From assembly GCF_030813235.1 (NCBI RefSeq), contig NZ_JAUSUB010000020.1, forward strand, positions 1 through 64,000: DNA of 64,000 nt, read 5' to 3'. This document shows, piece after piece, positions 54,614 to 64,000 of the stretch. Both the position numbers and the translations under genes were made by a program. The DNA comes from Cytobacillus purgationiresistens. Its GTDB lineage: Bacteria > Bacillota > Bacilli > Bacillales > Cytobacillaceae. Under the pieces are notes generated by a model. The model saw only the letters and a list, made by a program, of their open reading frames with translations. It ran no database searches and was not told the origin of the DNA. The first letter of the stretch is position 1. Each line of letters opens with the position of its first letter.

Positions 54614-55638
54614 CAAAAGCCACCCCCCACTAAAAAGGAGATGCTTTTCATTGCAAGAAAAGTTCCGCCGGCGATCCCGCCAAACCACATAAATGCTTTG
54701 CTTTTGCTAATTGGGGGCTTGCCTATTATTTTACCCGTTTGACCATTCATTGCAAAAACATGCTCCTTTTGCTCAAAATCATAGCTGACCATCCACACAG
54801 GCAGAAGCACGTAATCGCATTTCACTTTGCTCGTATCAATTTGTTTATCTTTATATGTTACAGTACGATAGCCGCCTAATGTCTGACTAATATAAGCATC
54901 AATATACCCGTTGATCTTATCCTTCGCGCGCGGCAGAAGTTCTTCATCTGTATAATTGTATTTCTCTGCAATATAGCCTGCTAAATAAGGCGTTTTAAAC
55001 TCTTTTAATTCGCCATATTCGTATGGCTCCAGCTTATCCATTAAATGATCGTTCATCTTCTCAGAAGCATCTATTGGCACTTTTACATAATCAAGGTTGA
55101 TATCTCTATAGGCATCGTAATACGAGGTTTCTGTATAAATATAATCACCCTGCGTATAGGTTCTGACTTTTGTGCCTACTGCATTCACCTGCGCTCTGCT
55201 GTTTAAATCATAGAGCCAAAAAGGAACATACAGGCCGGTAATGCTCTTAATTCTGTCTGCACTCATAAAACCTTTTGGAGTCAATCTTCCTTTTCGACAC
55301 CATTTTTGAAACGCCTCTGTTGCTTCTTCTCTGCTTATTGTAAAAGGAATTACCTTTACCGGCGCAAGATTGCCTGATAATCGATCAGCAAGTACTACCC
55401 CTGCACCGCAGAAGCTGCAGCTCGTCGCTGCTGTGTGTGTTTCAGTTATAATGCCAGCGCCACAGTTATTACAATGATATTCCTTGACCTCGTTATCATC
55501 AAAGGTCGCAGTAACGAGCCGTTCAGGATGATTTTCGATATTTTCCTGCCTGCCGCAGCTTTGACAAGATAACTTGCCGGTTGCTGCATCAAAACTCATA
55601 TCGTTCCCACAGCCCTGACATTTGTAATGCAAAATCAT
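54610..55638 (-). CDS. ydjG: YdjG-like TFIIB-type zinc-ribbon membrane protein
   Basis: 342 residues. Two Cys4 zinc ribbons lie at the start (CQGCGNDM...LSCQSCG and CNNCGAG...SCSFCGAG), then a mixed domain and a final hydrophobic segment (WFGGIAGGTFLAMKSISFLV). GAGGTGG precedes the ATG. Coupled to ydjH. Confidence 0.9.
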   Translation of the reverse strand: MILHYKCQGCGNDMSFDAATGKLSCQSCGRQENIENHPERLVTATFDDNEVKEYHCNNCGAGIITETHTAATSCSFCGAGVVLADRLSGNLAPVKVIPFTISREEATEAFQKWCRKGRLTPKGFMSADRIKSITGLYVPFWLYDLNSRAQVNAVGTKVRTYTQGDYIYTETSYYDAYRDINLDYVKVPIDASEKMNDHLMDKLEPYEYGELKEFKTPYLAGYIAEKYNYTDEELLPRAKDKINGYIDAYISQTLGGYRTVTYKDKQIDTSKVKCDYVLLPVWMVSYDFEQKEHVFAMNGQTGKIIGKPPISKSKAFMWFGGIAGGTFLAMKSISFLVGGGFW

Positions 55639-55680
55639 GTTCTATCCACCTCTTCTTGATCAAGCAGTTTCTATATCTAA

Positions 55681-55714
55681 GATAAAGCTGCAGCCTGCAG
55701 GCTGCAGCTTTATC
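55681..55714 (-). other. Perfect 34-base inverted repeat between pspA and ydjG
   Basis: GATAAAGCTGCAGCC, loop TGCA, GGCTGCAGCTTTATC; even the loop is self-complementary. There is no T run, so it is more likely an mRNA-stabilising or processing hairpin than a full terminator. It may keep pspA message above that of the downstream genes. Confidence 0.75.
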
Positions 55715-55723
55715 ACTATGAGA

Positions 55724-56404
55724 CTATTTGCTATTATTCATTCTCGCTTTTAATGCAGCAAGCTCATCTTCGACTGTATTGCCCGGTTTATCGTATTTAG
55801 CTGTTAACTCCGCTATTTCATCTTTTGGGCCGGCATTTAATTCCGCCATTGCATTCGCTTCGTCCAGCGCCCGATTCACTTTCTCTTCCATTCTTTCAAA
55901 TGCAGATAATGAATCACCCGATTGACCTGCAGACGAACCAAGTTTATTCATTCGTTCCTGTGTTTTCGCCACTGCCCATTTTGCTTTCAGCATCTCTCTG
56001 CGGGATTCCAATTCTCCAATATCCGAAACAAGCTTATCATGCATTTGCTTCATTTGATGTGAGTTTGAGTAAGCCAATTCATAAGCTGTTTGCAATTCTG
56101 AGTGCTTCGTTGCCAAGGCTGCTTTCCTCTCTAAAAATTTCCTCGCATCATTTTCGTTGCCTTCTTCTAAAGCCCTCATCGCGTAGAGCTCCATTTTCTC
56201 AACATCTTCTTGACATTCATCTAATACTCTTTTCGAGCGCTGTTCTTCAGCCATTACTGAAGCCGTTTCTGCCTTTACCTTGCCTAAGTCTGAATTTAAG
56301 TTTCTTAAATATTGATCAATCATTTTCTCTGGATTTTCCGCCCTATCTAATAAAGCGTTAATATTGCTTGCCATAATATCTTTAAATCTAGTAATAATAC
56401 TCAT
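55724..56404 (-). CDS. pspA: Phage shock protein A / ESCRT-III-like membrane protector (YdjF)
   Basis: 226 residues of almost continuous coiled coil. The opening MSIITRFKDIMASNINALLD amphipathic helix and PEKMIDQYLRNLNSDL are classical PspA/IM30. It polymerises on stressed membranes. I take ATG 56404 with GGAGGAG, not the longer frame. First gene of pspA-ydjG-ydjH-ydjI, an operon that is sigma-W controlled in B. subtilis. Confidence 0.95.
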   Translation of the reverse strand: MSIITRFKDIMASNINALLDRAENPEKMIDQYLRNLNSDLGKVKAETASVMAEEQRSKRVLDECQEDVEKMELYAMRALEEGNENDARKFLERKAALATKHSELQTAYELAYSNSHQMKQMHDKLVSDIGELESRREMLKAKWAVAKTQERMNKLGSSAGQSGDSLSAFERMEEKVNRALDEANAMAELNAGPKDEIAELTAKYDKPGNTVEDELAALKARMNNSK

Positions 56405-56507
56405 AAAGTGAATCTCCTCCATTGGTATTCTTATTTCCAAATAGGAACCTATCAGATGATTATTGACACTATCATTCCCTTGAACGGATAGGGAAATTTA
56501 TACTACA

Positions 56508-56536
56508 TATACTGATTTACTTCGTGAAAAGTTTCA
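56508..56536 (-). promoter_or_regulatory. Probable sigma-W promoter of the pspA operon
   Basis: On the minus strand TGAAAC (56536-56531) with TTTT behind it, 16-base spacer, then CAGTATA (56514-56508). The -35 is ideal for an ECF sigma factor of SigW type; the -10 differs from CGTA by one inserted A. Confidence 0.6.
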
Positions 56537-56670
56537 TTTTTTTATTCCTATTTCTGAATCAGCTATATTTTGATTGAACACTTATACTTTCATAGTAGTC
56601 AGTTTTTATCCCGTCAGATTTATTTTAAGCGTTTGTTTCTGCTTTAGAACTACTTCAATCATTCCAACTA

Positions 56671-56709
56671 AAAAAAAGTGCCCGCAGTTAAAAATTAACG
56701 GACACTTTC
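56671..56709 (-). terminator. Terminator of tyrS
   Basis: AAGTGTCCGTTAA pairs with TTAACTGCGGGCACTT with mismatches, then TTTTTTT on the minus strand. Confidence 0.8.
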
Positions 56710-56713
56710 CTTA

Positions 56714-58262
<1,549 letters not shown>

Positions 58263-58274
58263 CATTAAAGCATT

Positions 58275-58302
58275 TTTATCATATTGATATTACTCGTGTC
58301 AA
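58275..58302 (-). promoter_or_regulatory. tyrS promoter
   Basis: On the minus strand TTGACA (58302-58297), then ATAAAA after 17 bases or ATGATA after 14. The -35 is perfect and the -10 weak. Confidence 0.6.
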
Positions 58303-58429
58303 TATAAGGTTGAATTTTCTAATGGAGTATATATTTTATCCTACCTATTCCCCATACCAATCACAACAAACAAGGACGTCCTTCCTATGATTTTTTATTA
58401 AAAAAAGGAAAATTCAAACTTAATAGCGA

Positions 58430-58466
58430 ACCTTGTCATATTGCAGAGATTGATGTGCTATAATGT
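58430..58466 (+). promoter_or_regulatory. Promoter of the class A PBP gene
   Basis: Extended -10 TGCTATAAT (TATAAT 58459-58464); the -35 is weak (TCATAT, 17-base spacing). Confidence 0.6.
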
Positions 58467-58492
58467 ATGTGATTTTAGGGGGATTGATGTGA

Positions 58493-61396
58493 ATGAAAGA
58501 AACCTTCAGGAAGCTATTCGATAAAGTAAAACCTGCCTTCGGTTTTTTAACTAATAAAAAGGCGACAAAAGGGGCCAGTATTACATATCAAGTTATCTGG
58601 AACTTATTGTTACTACTCATGATTACCGCTGTCCTTGGAACTGCTTTTGCAGGAGCTGCCGGTGCAGGCTACTTTGCGTCGCTCGTTAAGGATGAACCGA
58701 TACGCTCTTACGACAAAATGCATAAGGATATATACAACTATGAGGAAACCTCACAGCTATACTTTGCTGATGATGTGTACCTCGGGAAACTGCGGACAGA
58801 CCTTGACCGAGAAGAAATAAAGCTTGAAAACGTATCGGATCATGTTAAAAATGCCGTCATCGCTACAGAAGATGAGTATTTTTATGAACATGATGGAGTT
58901 GTGCCTAAGGCTATTTTGCGTGCACTTTTCCAAGAAGTAACAAATTCAGCCAATCAATCTGGGGGAAGCACACTGACCCAGCAGCTGATTAAAAACCAAA
59001 TTTTGACGAATGAAGTATCCTTTGACCGTAAGGCAAAGGAAATTTTACTTGCCCTTCGACTTGAACAGTTCTTCGAGAAGGAGGAAATATTAGAAGCTTA
59101 CTTAAATGTTTCGACTTTTGGCAGGAATGCAGAGGGAAGAAACATTGCCGGCATTCAAGCTGCGGCCAAAGGCATCTTTGGTGTCGAGGCCAAGGATCTG
59201 AGTCTGCCGCAAGCGGCATTCATTGCCGGCCTTCCCCAAAGCCCATTCGGATATACTCCATTCATGCAAGGCGGGGGCTTGAAGGATGAGGCAGGCATAC
59301 AGCCTGGCGTTAACAGAATGAAAACTGTATTGAATAGAATGCACTCGGATGGACAGATCGATAAAGAGCAATATGATAGCGCCATCAACCATGATATCGT
59401 TGCAGATTTTAAAACGAAAAAAGATGCCGATCCTTTGGAGAAATACCCTTACTTAACAGTTGAGGTTGAAGAAAGAGCCAAAGATATTATGATGGGGATT
59501 TTAGCTGAACAAGATGGATATGAAGAAAAAGATTTAGAGGCTGATGACGAGCTTAAGCAAGAATATAAAACCCTTGCGGATCGTGCAATTAGACAAAAAG
59601 GCTATAAAATCCATACAACCATCGATAAAAAAATCTATGATGCCATGCAAAAAGTGAAGGATGATTATCCGAACTACGGACCTGATAAACCGCAGATGAA
59701 AGTTGTCGATGGCAAAGAACAGGAAGTAACTGAGCAAGTACAGGTTGGTGCTGTTTTAATCGAGAATAGCACCGGAAAAATTATTAGTTTTGTTGGCGGA
59801 AGAGACCATAAAAGTGAAGCGACGAACCATGCAACTAGATCTATAAGACCGAATGGTTCTACAATGAAACCGCTGCTTATTTATGCACCAGCAATGGAAA
59901 TGGGTAAAGCTCAACCTGGTACCATCCTACCCGATGTACCATTATATTTACATCCAGGATTAAATCGTCCATGGCCTTACAATTATACAATGACCTATAA
60001 CGGGCTTGTTTCAGCTAGATATGCACTGGAAATGTCATATAATGTTCCAGCTGTTAAACTTTATAAAGATATTGTCGGACAACGCCCAGCTACTTACCTA
60101 GAAAAAATGGGCTTTACTTCTTTAGTTGATGTAGACTATACAAATCTCGCTGCTTCCATTGGATCATTGGAACATGGCGTTTCGGTTGAAGAAAATACCA
60201 ATGCCTATACGACCTTTGCAAATGGCGGTAAATTCGTTGATGCGTATATGATTGAAAAAATCACAGATAAAGAAGGCAATCCAATCTTTGAGCATAAAGT
60301 AGAGCCTAATGATGTGTTCAGTCCGCAAACTGCATATTTAACTTTAGATATGATGCGTGGCGTACTCAACAGCGGTACAGCTACATCAGTTAAAAGCAGG
60401 TTAAAATTCGGCTCAGATTGGGCTGGAAAAACCGGTACAGGTAATAACTTTGAAGATTCATGGTTTGTAGCTTCAAATCCAAATGTTACATTCGGTATTT
60501 GGACCGGATATGATACACCAAAATCATTAAAAACAGGCGGCTTAAACTATAGTTTAAGAACGAACTACTTATGGGCAGATCTCATGAATGCAGCATATGA
60601 TATCAATCCTAAATTAGTCGATCCGAGTGAAAGCTTCAAACGACCAGATGGCATTGTAAGTCGTTCATTCTGTGCCATCTCTGGCTTGCTTCCTTCAGAA
60701 GCCTGCTCGAAAGCAGGTCTAGTAGATACAGATTTATTTAATGCGAAATTCGTCCCTACACAAGTCGATAAGAGCTTAGGAACAGGACGCTTAGTAAGAA
60801 TTGGTGAAAAGAAATACCTTGCCTTGGAATCTACACCAGAAGAGTTCTCGGAACCTGGCATGGTCTTAGATCCCGATTATATCGAACAATTATTTGGCAT
60901 TAAAGCCAATCCAAGTGATTTAATTCCGAAAAGAGATCGCTGGGCAAATGTCCTTGTCGCTGCTGATAAACTATCGGAAAATGGCAAAGTACCTGGCGCA
61001 CCGGGCATAAAAGAATCAGGAAGCTCGATTAGCTGGGGCAAACACCCTGAAAGTGATGTCATCGGCTATCGTGTTTATAAAGATGGTAAAAAAGTTGGCA
61101 GTGTGAAAGCTGGCGATAGCCTCAGCTTTAAAGCAGCAAATGGTAAGTATCATGTCACAGCGGTTGATATCGCAGGTAAAGAGTCCTCTTCTTCAAATGT
61201 AATTGAGCTGGGCAAAAAAGAAGTAGAGGCAAAGGATAAAGACCAGAACACTGAGGAAAAGCCAAAGACTGAGGATAAACCAAAAAAAGAAGAAAAACCT
61301 AAAGATGATAAACCAACAAATAAGCCTAAACCAGAAGAACCTAAAGATGATAAAAAAGAAGAAAATCCACCTTCAGATGAAGATAACGATGAGTAA
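58493..61396 (+). CDS. Class A penicillin-binding protein (transglycosylase/transpeptidase)
   Basis: 967 residues. It has a cytoplasmic start and one membrane helix (about 32-60). The GT51 transglycosylase has the catalytic Glu in ATEDEYFYEHDG and GGSTLTQQLIKNQ. The transpeptidase has STMK (nucleophile Ser), MSYN and KTG in WAGKTGTG. A FN3-like module (about 830-895) and a Lys/Glu/Pro/Asp-rich tail follow. It polymerises and cross-links peptidoglycan. The ATG at 58493 has GGGGGAT upstream. It resembles PbpG/PBP1A-type enzymes; I cannot name the exact orthologue. Confidence 0.93.
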   Translation: MKETFRKLFDKVKPAFGFLTNKKATKGASITYQVIWNLLLLLMITAVLGTAFAGAAGAGYFASLVKDEPIRSYDKMHKDIYNYEETSQLYFADDVYLGKLRTDLDREEIKLENVSDHVKNAVIATEDEYFYEHDGVVPKAILRALFQEVTNSANQSGGSTLTQQLIKNQILTNEVSFDRKAKEILLALRLEQFFEKEEILEAYLNVSTFGRNAEGRNIAGIQAAAKGIFGVEAKDLSLPQAAFIAGLPQSPFGYTPFMQGGGLKDEAGIQPGVNRMKTVLNRMHSDGQIDKEQYDSAINHDIVADFKTKKDADPLEKYPYLTVEVEERAKDIMMGILAEQDGYEEKDLEADDELKQEYKTLADRAIRQKGYKIHTTIDKKIYDAMQKVKDDYPNYGPDKPQMKVVDGKEQEVTEQVQVGAVLIENSTGKIISFVGGRDHKSEATNHATRSIRPNGSTMKPLLIYAPAMEMGKAQPGTILPDVPLYLHPGLNRPWPYNYTMTYNGLVSARYALEMSYNVPAVKLYKDIVGQRPATYLEKMGFTSLVDVDYTNLAASIGSLEHGVSVEENTNAYTTFANGGKFVDAYMIEKITDKEGNPIFEHKVEPNDVFSPQTAYLTLDMMRGVLNSGTATSVKSRLKFGSDWAGKTGTGNNFEDSWFVASNPNVTFGIWTGYDTPKSLKTGGLNYSLRTNYLWADLMNAAYDINPKLVDPSESFKRPDGIVSRSFCAISGLLPSEACSKAGLVDTDLFNAKFVPTQVDKSLGTGRLVRIGEKKYLALESTPEEFSEPGMVLDPDYIEQLFGIKANPSDLIPKRDRWANVLVAADKLSENGKVPGAPGIKESGSSISWGKHPESDVIGYRVYKDGKKVGSVKAGDSLSFKAANGKYHVTAVDIAGKESSSSNVIELGKKEVEAKDKDQNTEEKPKTEDKPKKEEKPKDDKPTNKPKPEEPKDDKKEENPPSDEDNDE

Positions 61397-61402
61397 TATT
61401 TC

Positions 61403-61432
61403 AAAAGCGCCGGTTTAGGCGCTTTTTTTTTA
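61403..61432 (+). terminator. Terminator of the class A PBP gene
   Basis: AAAGCGCC pairs with GGCGCTTT, followed by a run of nine or more T. Confidence 0.92.
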
Positions 61433-61451
61433 TAAACATTAGACTCGCTTT

Positions 61452-61607
61452 CTATTTGATGAGAATCTAATATGTTTAGGATACTAACTCTCTATTGGGT
61501 TCACTATTTGATGGGTATCTAATGCGTTTGGGTAGCTAACTCTTCGTTAGATTCCCTATTCGATAAGTACTAATGCGTTTGGGCACCTAACCTCTATGCT
61601 TAATTGC
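61452..61607. repeat. 52-bp tandem repeat, three copies
   Basis: CTATTTGAT, CTATTTGAT and CTATTCGAT begin units at 61452, 61504 and 61556. Each continues with a degenerate CTAATGCGTTTGGG and CTAAC block. Divergence between units is clear. It sits in the 395-base gap between the PBP and acsA terminators. No gene was found in the gap. Confidence 0.75.
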
Positions 61608-61745
61608 ATTACAGGAAAAATCAGTGCGAATGGGTTGATCTATGATTGAACAGCCTTTTCACTACGCCAGATGAATCTCATTATAATCTAGTTCTAAATT
61701 AATAATTGCTTTAACGCTTCTCATATGTCTGTTTATATATAGATA

Positions 61746-61776
61746 AAAATAAAAAGCCTGCACAATATGCAGGCTT
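61746..61776 (-). terminator. Terminator of acsA
   Basis: AAGCCTGCA pairs with TGCAGGCTT, followed by TTTTTATTTTT on the minus strand. Confidence 0.9.
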
Positions 61777-61791
61777 AATACATATGAAGTT

Positions 61792-63510
61792 TTAATCTTC
61801 CATCGTGGATAAATCGCCAGTCGGCAAGTTAAGCTCCCAAGCTTTCAATACGCGACGCATGATTTTACCGCTTCTTGTTTTAGGTAGCTTGTCGCGGAAT
61901 TCGATTTCGCGTGGCGCTGCATGAGCAGCAAGACCTTTTTTAACAAATTGACGGATATCCTCTATTAATTCATCGGATGGCTCGTATCCATCGATTAATG
62001 CGACAAATGCTTTGATGATTTCTCCACGGACTGGGTCAGGCTTGCCGATGACTCCAGCCTCAGCAACTGCTGGATGTTCAAGTAGCTTGCTTTCCACTTC
62101 AAATGGTCCAACGCGTTCTCCTGAAGTCATAATTACATCGTCTACACGACCTTGGAACCAGAAGTAACCATCTTCATCCATATAAGCTGAATCACCAGAT
62201 ACATACCAATCACCCGGCATAAAATAAGATTCATACTTTTGCTGGTTATTCCAAATCGTGTGCATCATAGACGGCCAACCCTTTTTAATTGCTAGATTAC
62301 CCATTCTATTTGGAGGCACTTCATTGCCTTGATCATCTACAATCGCAGCTTGTACTCCTGGGATTGGTTTGCCCATTGAACCTGGCTTTATTTCCATACA
62401 TGGATAGTTACAGATGAGCTGTGCACCGGTCTCTGTCATCCACCATGTATCATGGATGCGTTTATTAAATACCTTGACGCCCCATTTAACTACTTCAGGA
62501 TTTAACGGCTCGCCAACACTTAATACATGTCGCAGTGAACTTAGGTCAAATTTCTTCACAACCTCATCACCGGCACCCATGAGCATCCGAAAAGCAGTTG
62601 GCGCACTATACCAAACTGTGACGCCATAATCCGCGATCATTTTATACCAGTATTCTGGATTAAATCTTCCTCCAACGATTAAGTTGGATGTTCCTGTAAG
62701 CCACGGGCCAAAGATTCCATAAGATGTTCCTGTTACCCAGCCTGGATCTGCTGTGCACCAATAAACATCTTCTTCTTGGAAATCCAACACCCATTTTGCT
62801 GTTTGATAATGTTGAATCATTGCATTGTGAACATGTAATACCCCTTTTGGCTTGCCTGTTGAGCCAGATGTGTAGTGAAGAATGAGACCATCTGTTGGTT
62901 CAACCCATTCTACAGATAAGCTCTTGCTAGCATCTTCCATATGTTTATTAAAATCGACAATCGATCCCTTTTCTTCCACTCCCTCACCAACGACAAAAAT
63001 ATGTTTTAAGTTAGGCAGCTGATCCACAGGTACACGGCCGATCAATTCAGGTGTTGTAATTAATACTTTTGCTTCGCTGTCCTCCAGGCGATCCTTGACA
63101 GCGCCCTCCATGAAAGCCTCAAATAAAGGACCTACAATCGCCCCTAACTTGATGGCCCCCAATACTGCAAAATATAGCTCAGGGGAACGAGGCATAAAGA
63201 TAAATACCCGATCTCCTTTTTCAACGTCACCGTAGGTTTTTAATACATTACCCGCTTTGTTAGAGAGCTCCTTCATTTCTTTAAAGGTATACTTTTCATC
63301 TCTCTCGCCATCGCGATAATATAGTGCTACTTTATTTTTTCTAAAGGATTCGGCATGGCGATCAATGGCCTCATGAGCCATATTCATCTTACCCGTTTCA
63401 TACCATGAAAATTGCTTTTTCGTTTCGCTCCAATCAAAATTCCCATATAACTCTTCATAGTTTTTCAGGTTATGTTTCCCTTGTATTGCTGGCAGCGCTT
63501 CCAATTTCAT
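61792..63510 (-). CDS. acsA: Acetyl-CoA synthetase
   Basis: 572 residues, as in B. subtilis AcsA. It makes acetyl-CoA from acetate for re-use of the overflow product. The ATP motif YTSGSTGKPKGVLH, the WWMTETGA motif, the hinge SGDSAYMDEDGYFWFQGR and the C-terminal catalytic Lys in PKTRSGKIMRR (the site acetylated by AcuA) are all seen. The start ATG 63510 has AGGGGG nine bases ahead; the in-frame ATG two codons upstream is too close to it. It is divergent from acuA. Confidence 0.96.
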   Translation of the reverse strand: MKLEALPAIQGKHNLKNYEELYGNFDWSETKKQFSWYETGKMNMAHEAIDRHAESFRKNKVALYYRDGERDEKYTFKEMKELSNKAGNVLKTYGDVEKGDRVFIFMPRSPELYFAVLGAIKLGAIVGPLFEAFMEGAVKDRLEDSEAKVLITTPELIGRVPVDQLPNLKHIFVVGEGVEEKGSIVDFNKHMEDASKSLSVEWVEPTDGLILHYTSGSTGKPKGVLHVHNAMIQHYQTAKWVLDFQEEDVYWCTADPGWVTGTSYGIFGPWLTGTSNLIVGGRFNPEYWYKMIADYGVTVWYSAPTAFRMLMGAGDEVVKKFDLSSLRHVLSVGEPLNPEVVKWGVKVFNKRIHDTWWMTETGAQLICNYPCMEIKPGSMGKPIPGVQAAIVDDQGNEVPPNRMGNLAIKKGWPSMMHTIWNNQQKYESYFMPGDWYVSGDSAYMDEDGYFWFQGRVDDVIMTSGERVGPFEVESKLLEHPAVAEAGVIGKPDPVRGEIIKAFVALIDGYEPSDELIEDIRQFVKKGLAAHAAPREIEFRDKLPKTRSGKIMRRVLKAWELNLPTGDLSTMED

Positions 63511-63687
63511 TTCCATTATCCCCCTTTTTACATGTTTACTATTATTATAGTATAAATATATTTTTTTCACAATTTTTAAAATATTTCCTCTTAATAAAAG
63601 ACTCTCTATTTAATTCATCATTTTATATCAATAACCAAATAATTTCAAATTGTCATAAAATATATGATAAATTAATAGGAATTGATA

Positions 63688-63701
63688 TGAAAGCGCTTTA
63701 A
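63688..63701. promoter_or_regulatory. cre-like CcpA site in the acsA-acuA intergenic region
   Basis: TGAAAGCGCTTTAA matches the core TGAAAGCG...T of the cre consensus and fails only the final CA. It lies 10 to 23 bases ahead of the acuA TATAAT (63711-63716), overlapping the expected -35. It could govern both divergent genes. Confidence 0.7.
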
Positions 63702-63754
63702 GATATTATGTATAATAGAGTTACATTGAAAATGTTTTTAGGCGGTGGAGTGAA

Positions 63755-64000
63755 TTGAATCATCATAAAACTTATAATGCAAAAGAATTAAAGACACCGA
63801 ACGGAAATTTAATTATTGAAGGACCGATCAGCGGGAATCTTTTAAAAGACTATGAATTTCATAAAGACTTAGTAGCCTTCAGGCCGCCGGAGCAGCAGAA
63901 GAAGGCCTTAGTTGAGATTGCTGATTTACCTGATGGACGCATCATCATTGCTAGGGAGAGAGACACAATCGTAGGCTATGTAACCTATCTGTATCCCGAT
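63755..64000 (+). CDS. acuA: AcuA acetyltransferase, N-terminal part (cut by window edge)
   Basis: 82 codons of a GNAT acetyltransferase that inactivates AcsA by acetylating its catalytic lysine. The sequence NHHKTYNAKELKTPNGNLII, GPISGNLL and AFRPPEQQ fits the AcuA family. The start is TTG 63755, behind GGTGGAG. The gene runs off the right edge. In B. subtilis acuA heads the acuABC operon. Confidence 0.88.
   Translation, partial: MNHHKTYNAKELKTPNGNLIIEGPISGNLLKDYEFHKDLVAFRPPEQQKKALVEIADLPDGRIIIARERDTIVGYVTYLYPD

Noticed and set aside
55825-56361. 178-codon frame antisense to pspA
   Set aside because: Shadow of the coiled-coil gene; its sequence is low-complexity Ser/Leu/Pro.

Overview
This window is chromosomal DNA from a low-G+C, endospore-forming member of the Bacillaceae. 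The evidence is strong GGAGG ribosome binding sites, TTG and GTG starts, an alpha/beta-type small acid-soluble spore protein with a sigma-G type promoter, the spore-associated protein YtfJ, a tyrS T-box leader, cre-type CcpA sites, and gene order that follows the Bacillus subtilis ytqI(nrnA)-to-acsA/acuA stretch almost gene for gene. I saw no tRNA, rRNA, CRISPR array, prophage or transposase.

Layout. 0-5.8 kb: dispersed repeats, nrnA, ytpI, ytoI, a small membrane protein, a 21-bp tandem repeat, ytkL and an M24 peptidase. 5.9-11.2 kb: an accessory five-gene operon on the minus strand, yhdT-panF-M20 amidohydrolase-SDR-aldehyde dehydrogenase. 11.4-15.5 kb: a 51-codon gene, a universal stress protein, fourteen copies of a 51-bp repeat, and argG-argH. 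15.8-24.3 kb: a beta-lactamase-fold hydrolase, moaB, an EcsC-family gene, two decayed genes (hemAT, glutathione peroxidase), ackA, ytxK and tpx. 24.4-33.6 kb: a dispersed repeat, ytfJ-ytfI, yteJ, sppA, NAD kinase, rarD, an amidohydrolase, an acyl-CoA synthetase and sspA. 33.7-46.5 kb: nifZ-thiI, braB, ezrA, hisJ, refZ, ytsP, a frameshifted methionine gamma-lyase, dgcP and rpsD. 46.9-50.3 kb: a decay zone with a broken HAD phosphatase, a broken sortase-FN3 gene, an intact CPBP protease and a broken DUF6157-like gene. 50.6-56.4 kb: two envelope-stress type operons, padR-DUF1700-DUF4097 and pspA-ydjG-ydjH-ydjI. 56.7-64 kb: tyrS with its T-box, a class A penicillin-binding protein, a 52-bp repeat, acsA, and the start of acuA cut by the window edge.

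How the genes work together. ackA, acsA and acuA handle acetate overflow and re-use, and a cre-like site lies in the acsA-acuA gap. nifZ and thiI form the sulfur-relay pair for tRNA 4-thiouridine. argG and argH complete arginine synthesis behind ARG-box-like sequences. pspA-ydjGHI and the PadR operon look like membrane-stress systems. The most interesting set is the panF operon: its five products match, step by step, the uptake, amide hydrolysis, alcohol oxidation and aldehyde oxidation expected for biochemically described but genetically poorly assigned pantothenate catabolism. This is inference, not proof.

At least five genes are broken and a sixth has a frameshifted C-terminus. Three carry several independent lesions and are true pseudogenes. 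The HAD gene and methionine gamma-lyase each show one single-base indel, and the DUF6157-like gene one frame change; these could be recent mutations or assembly errors.
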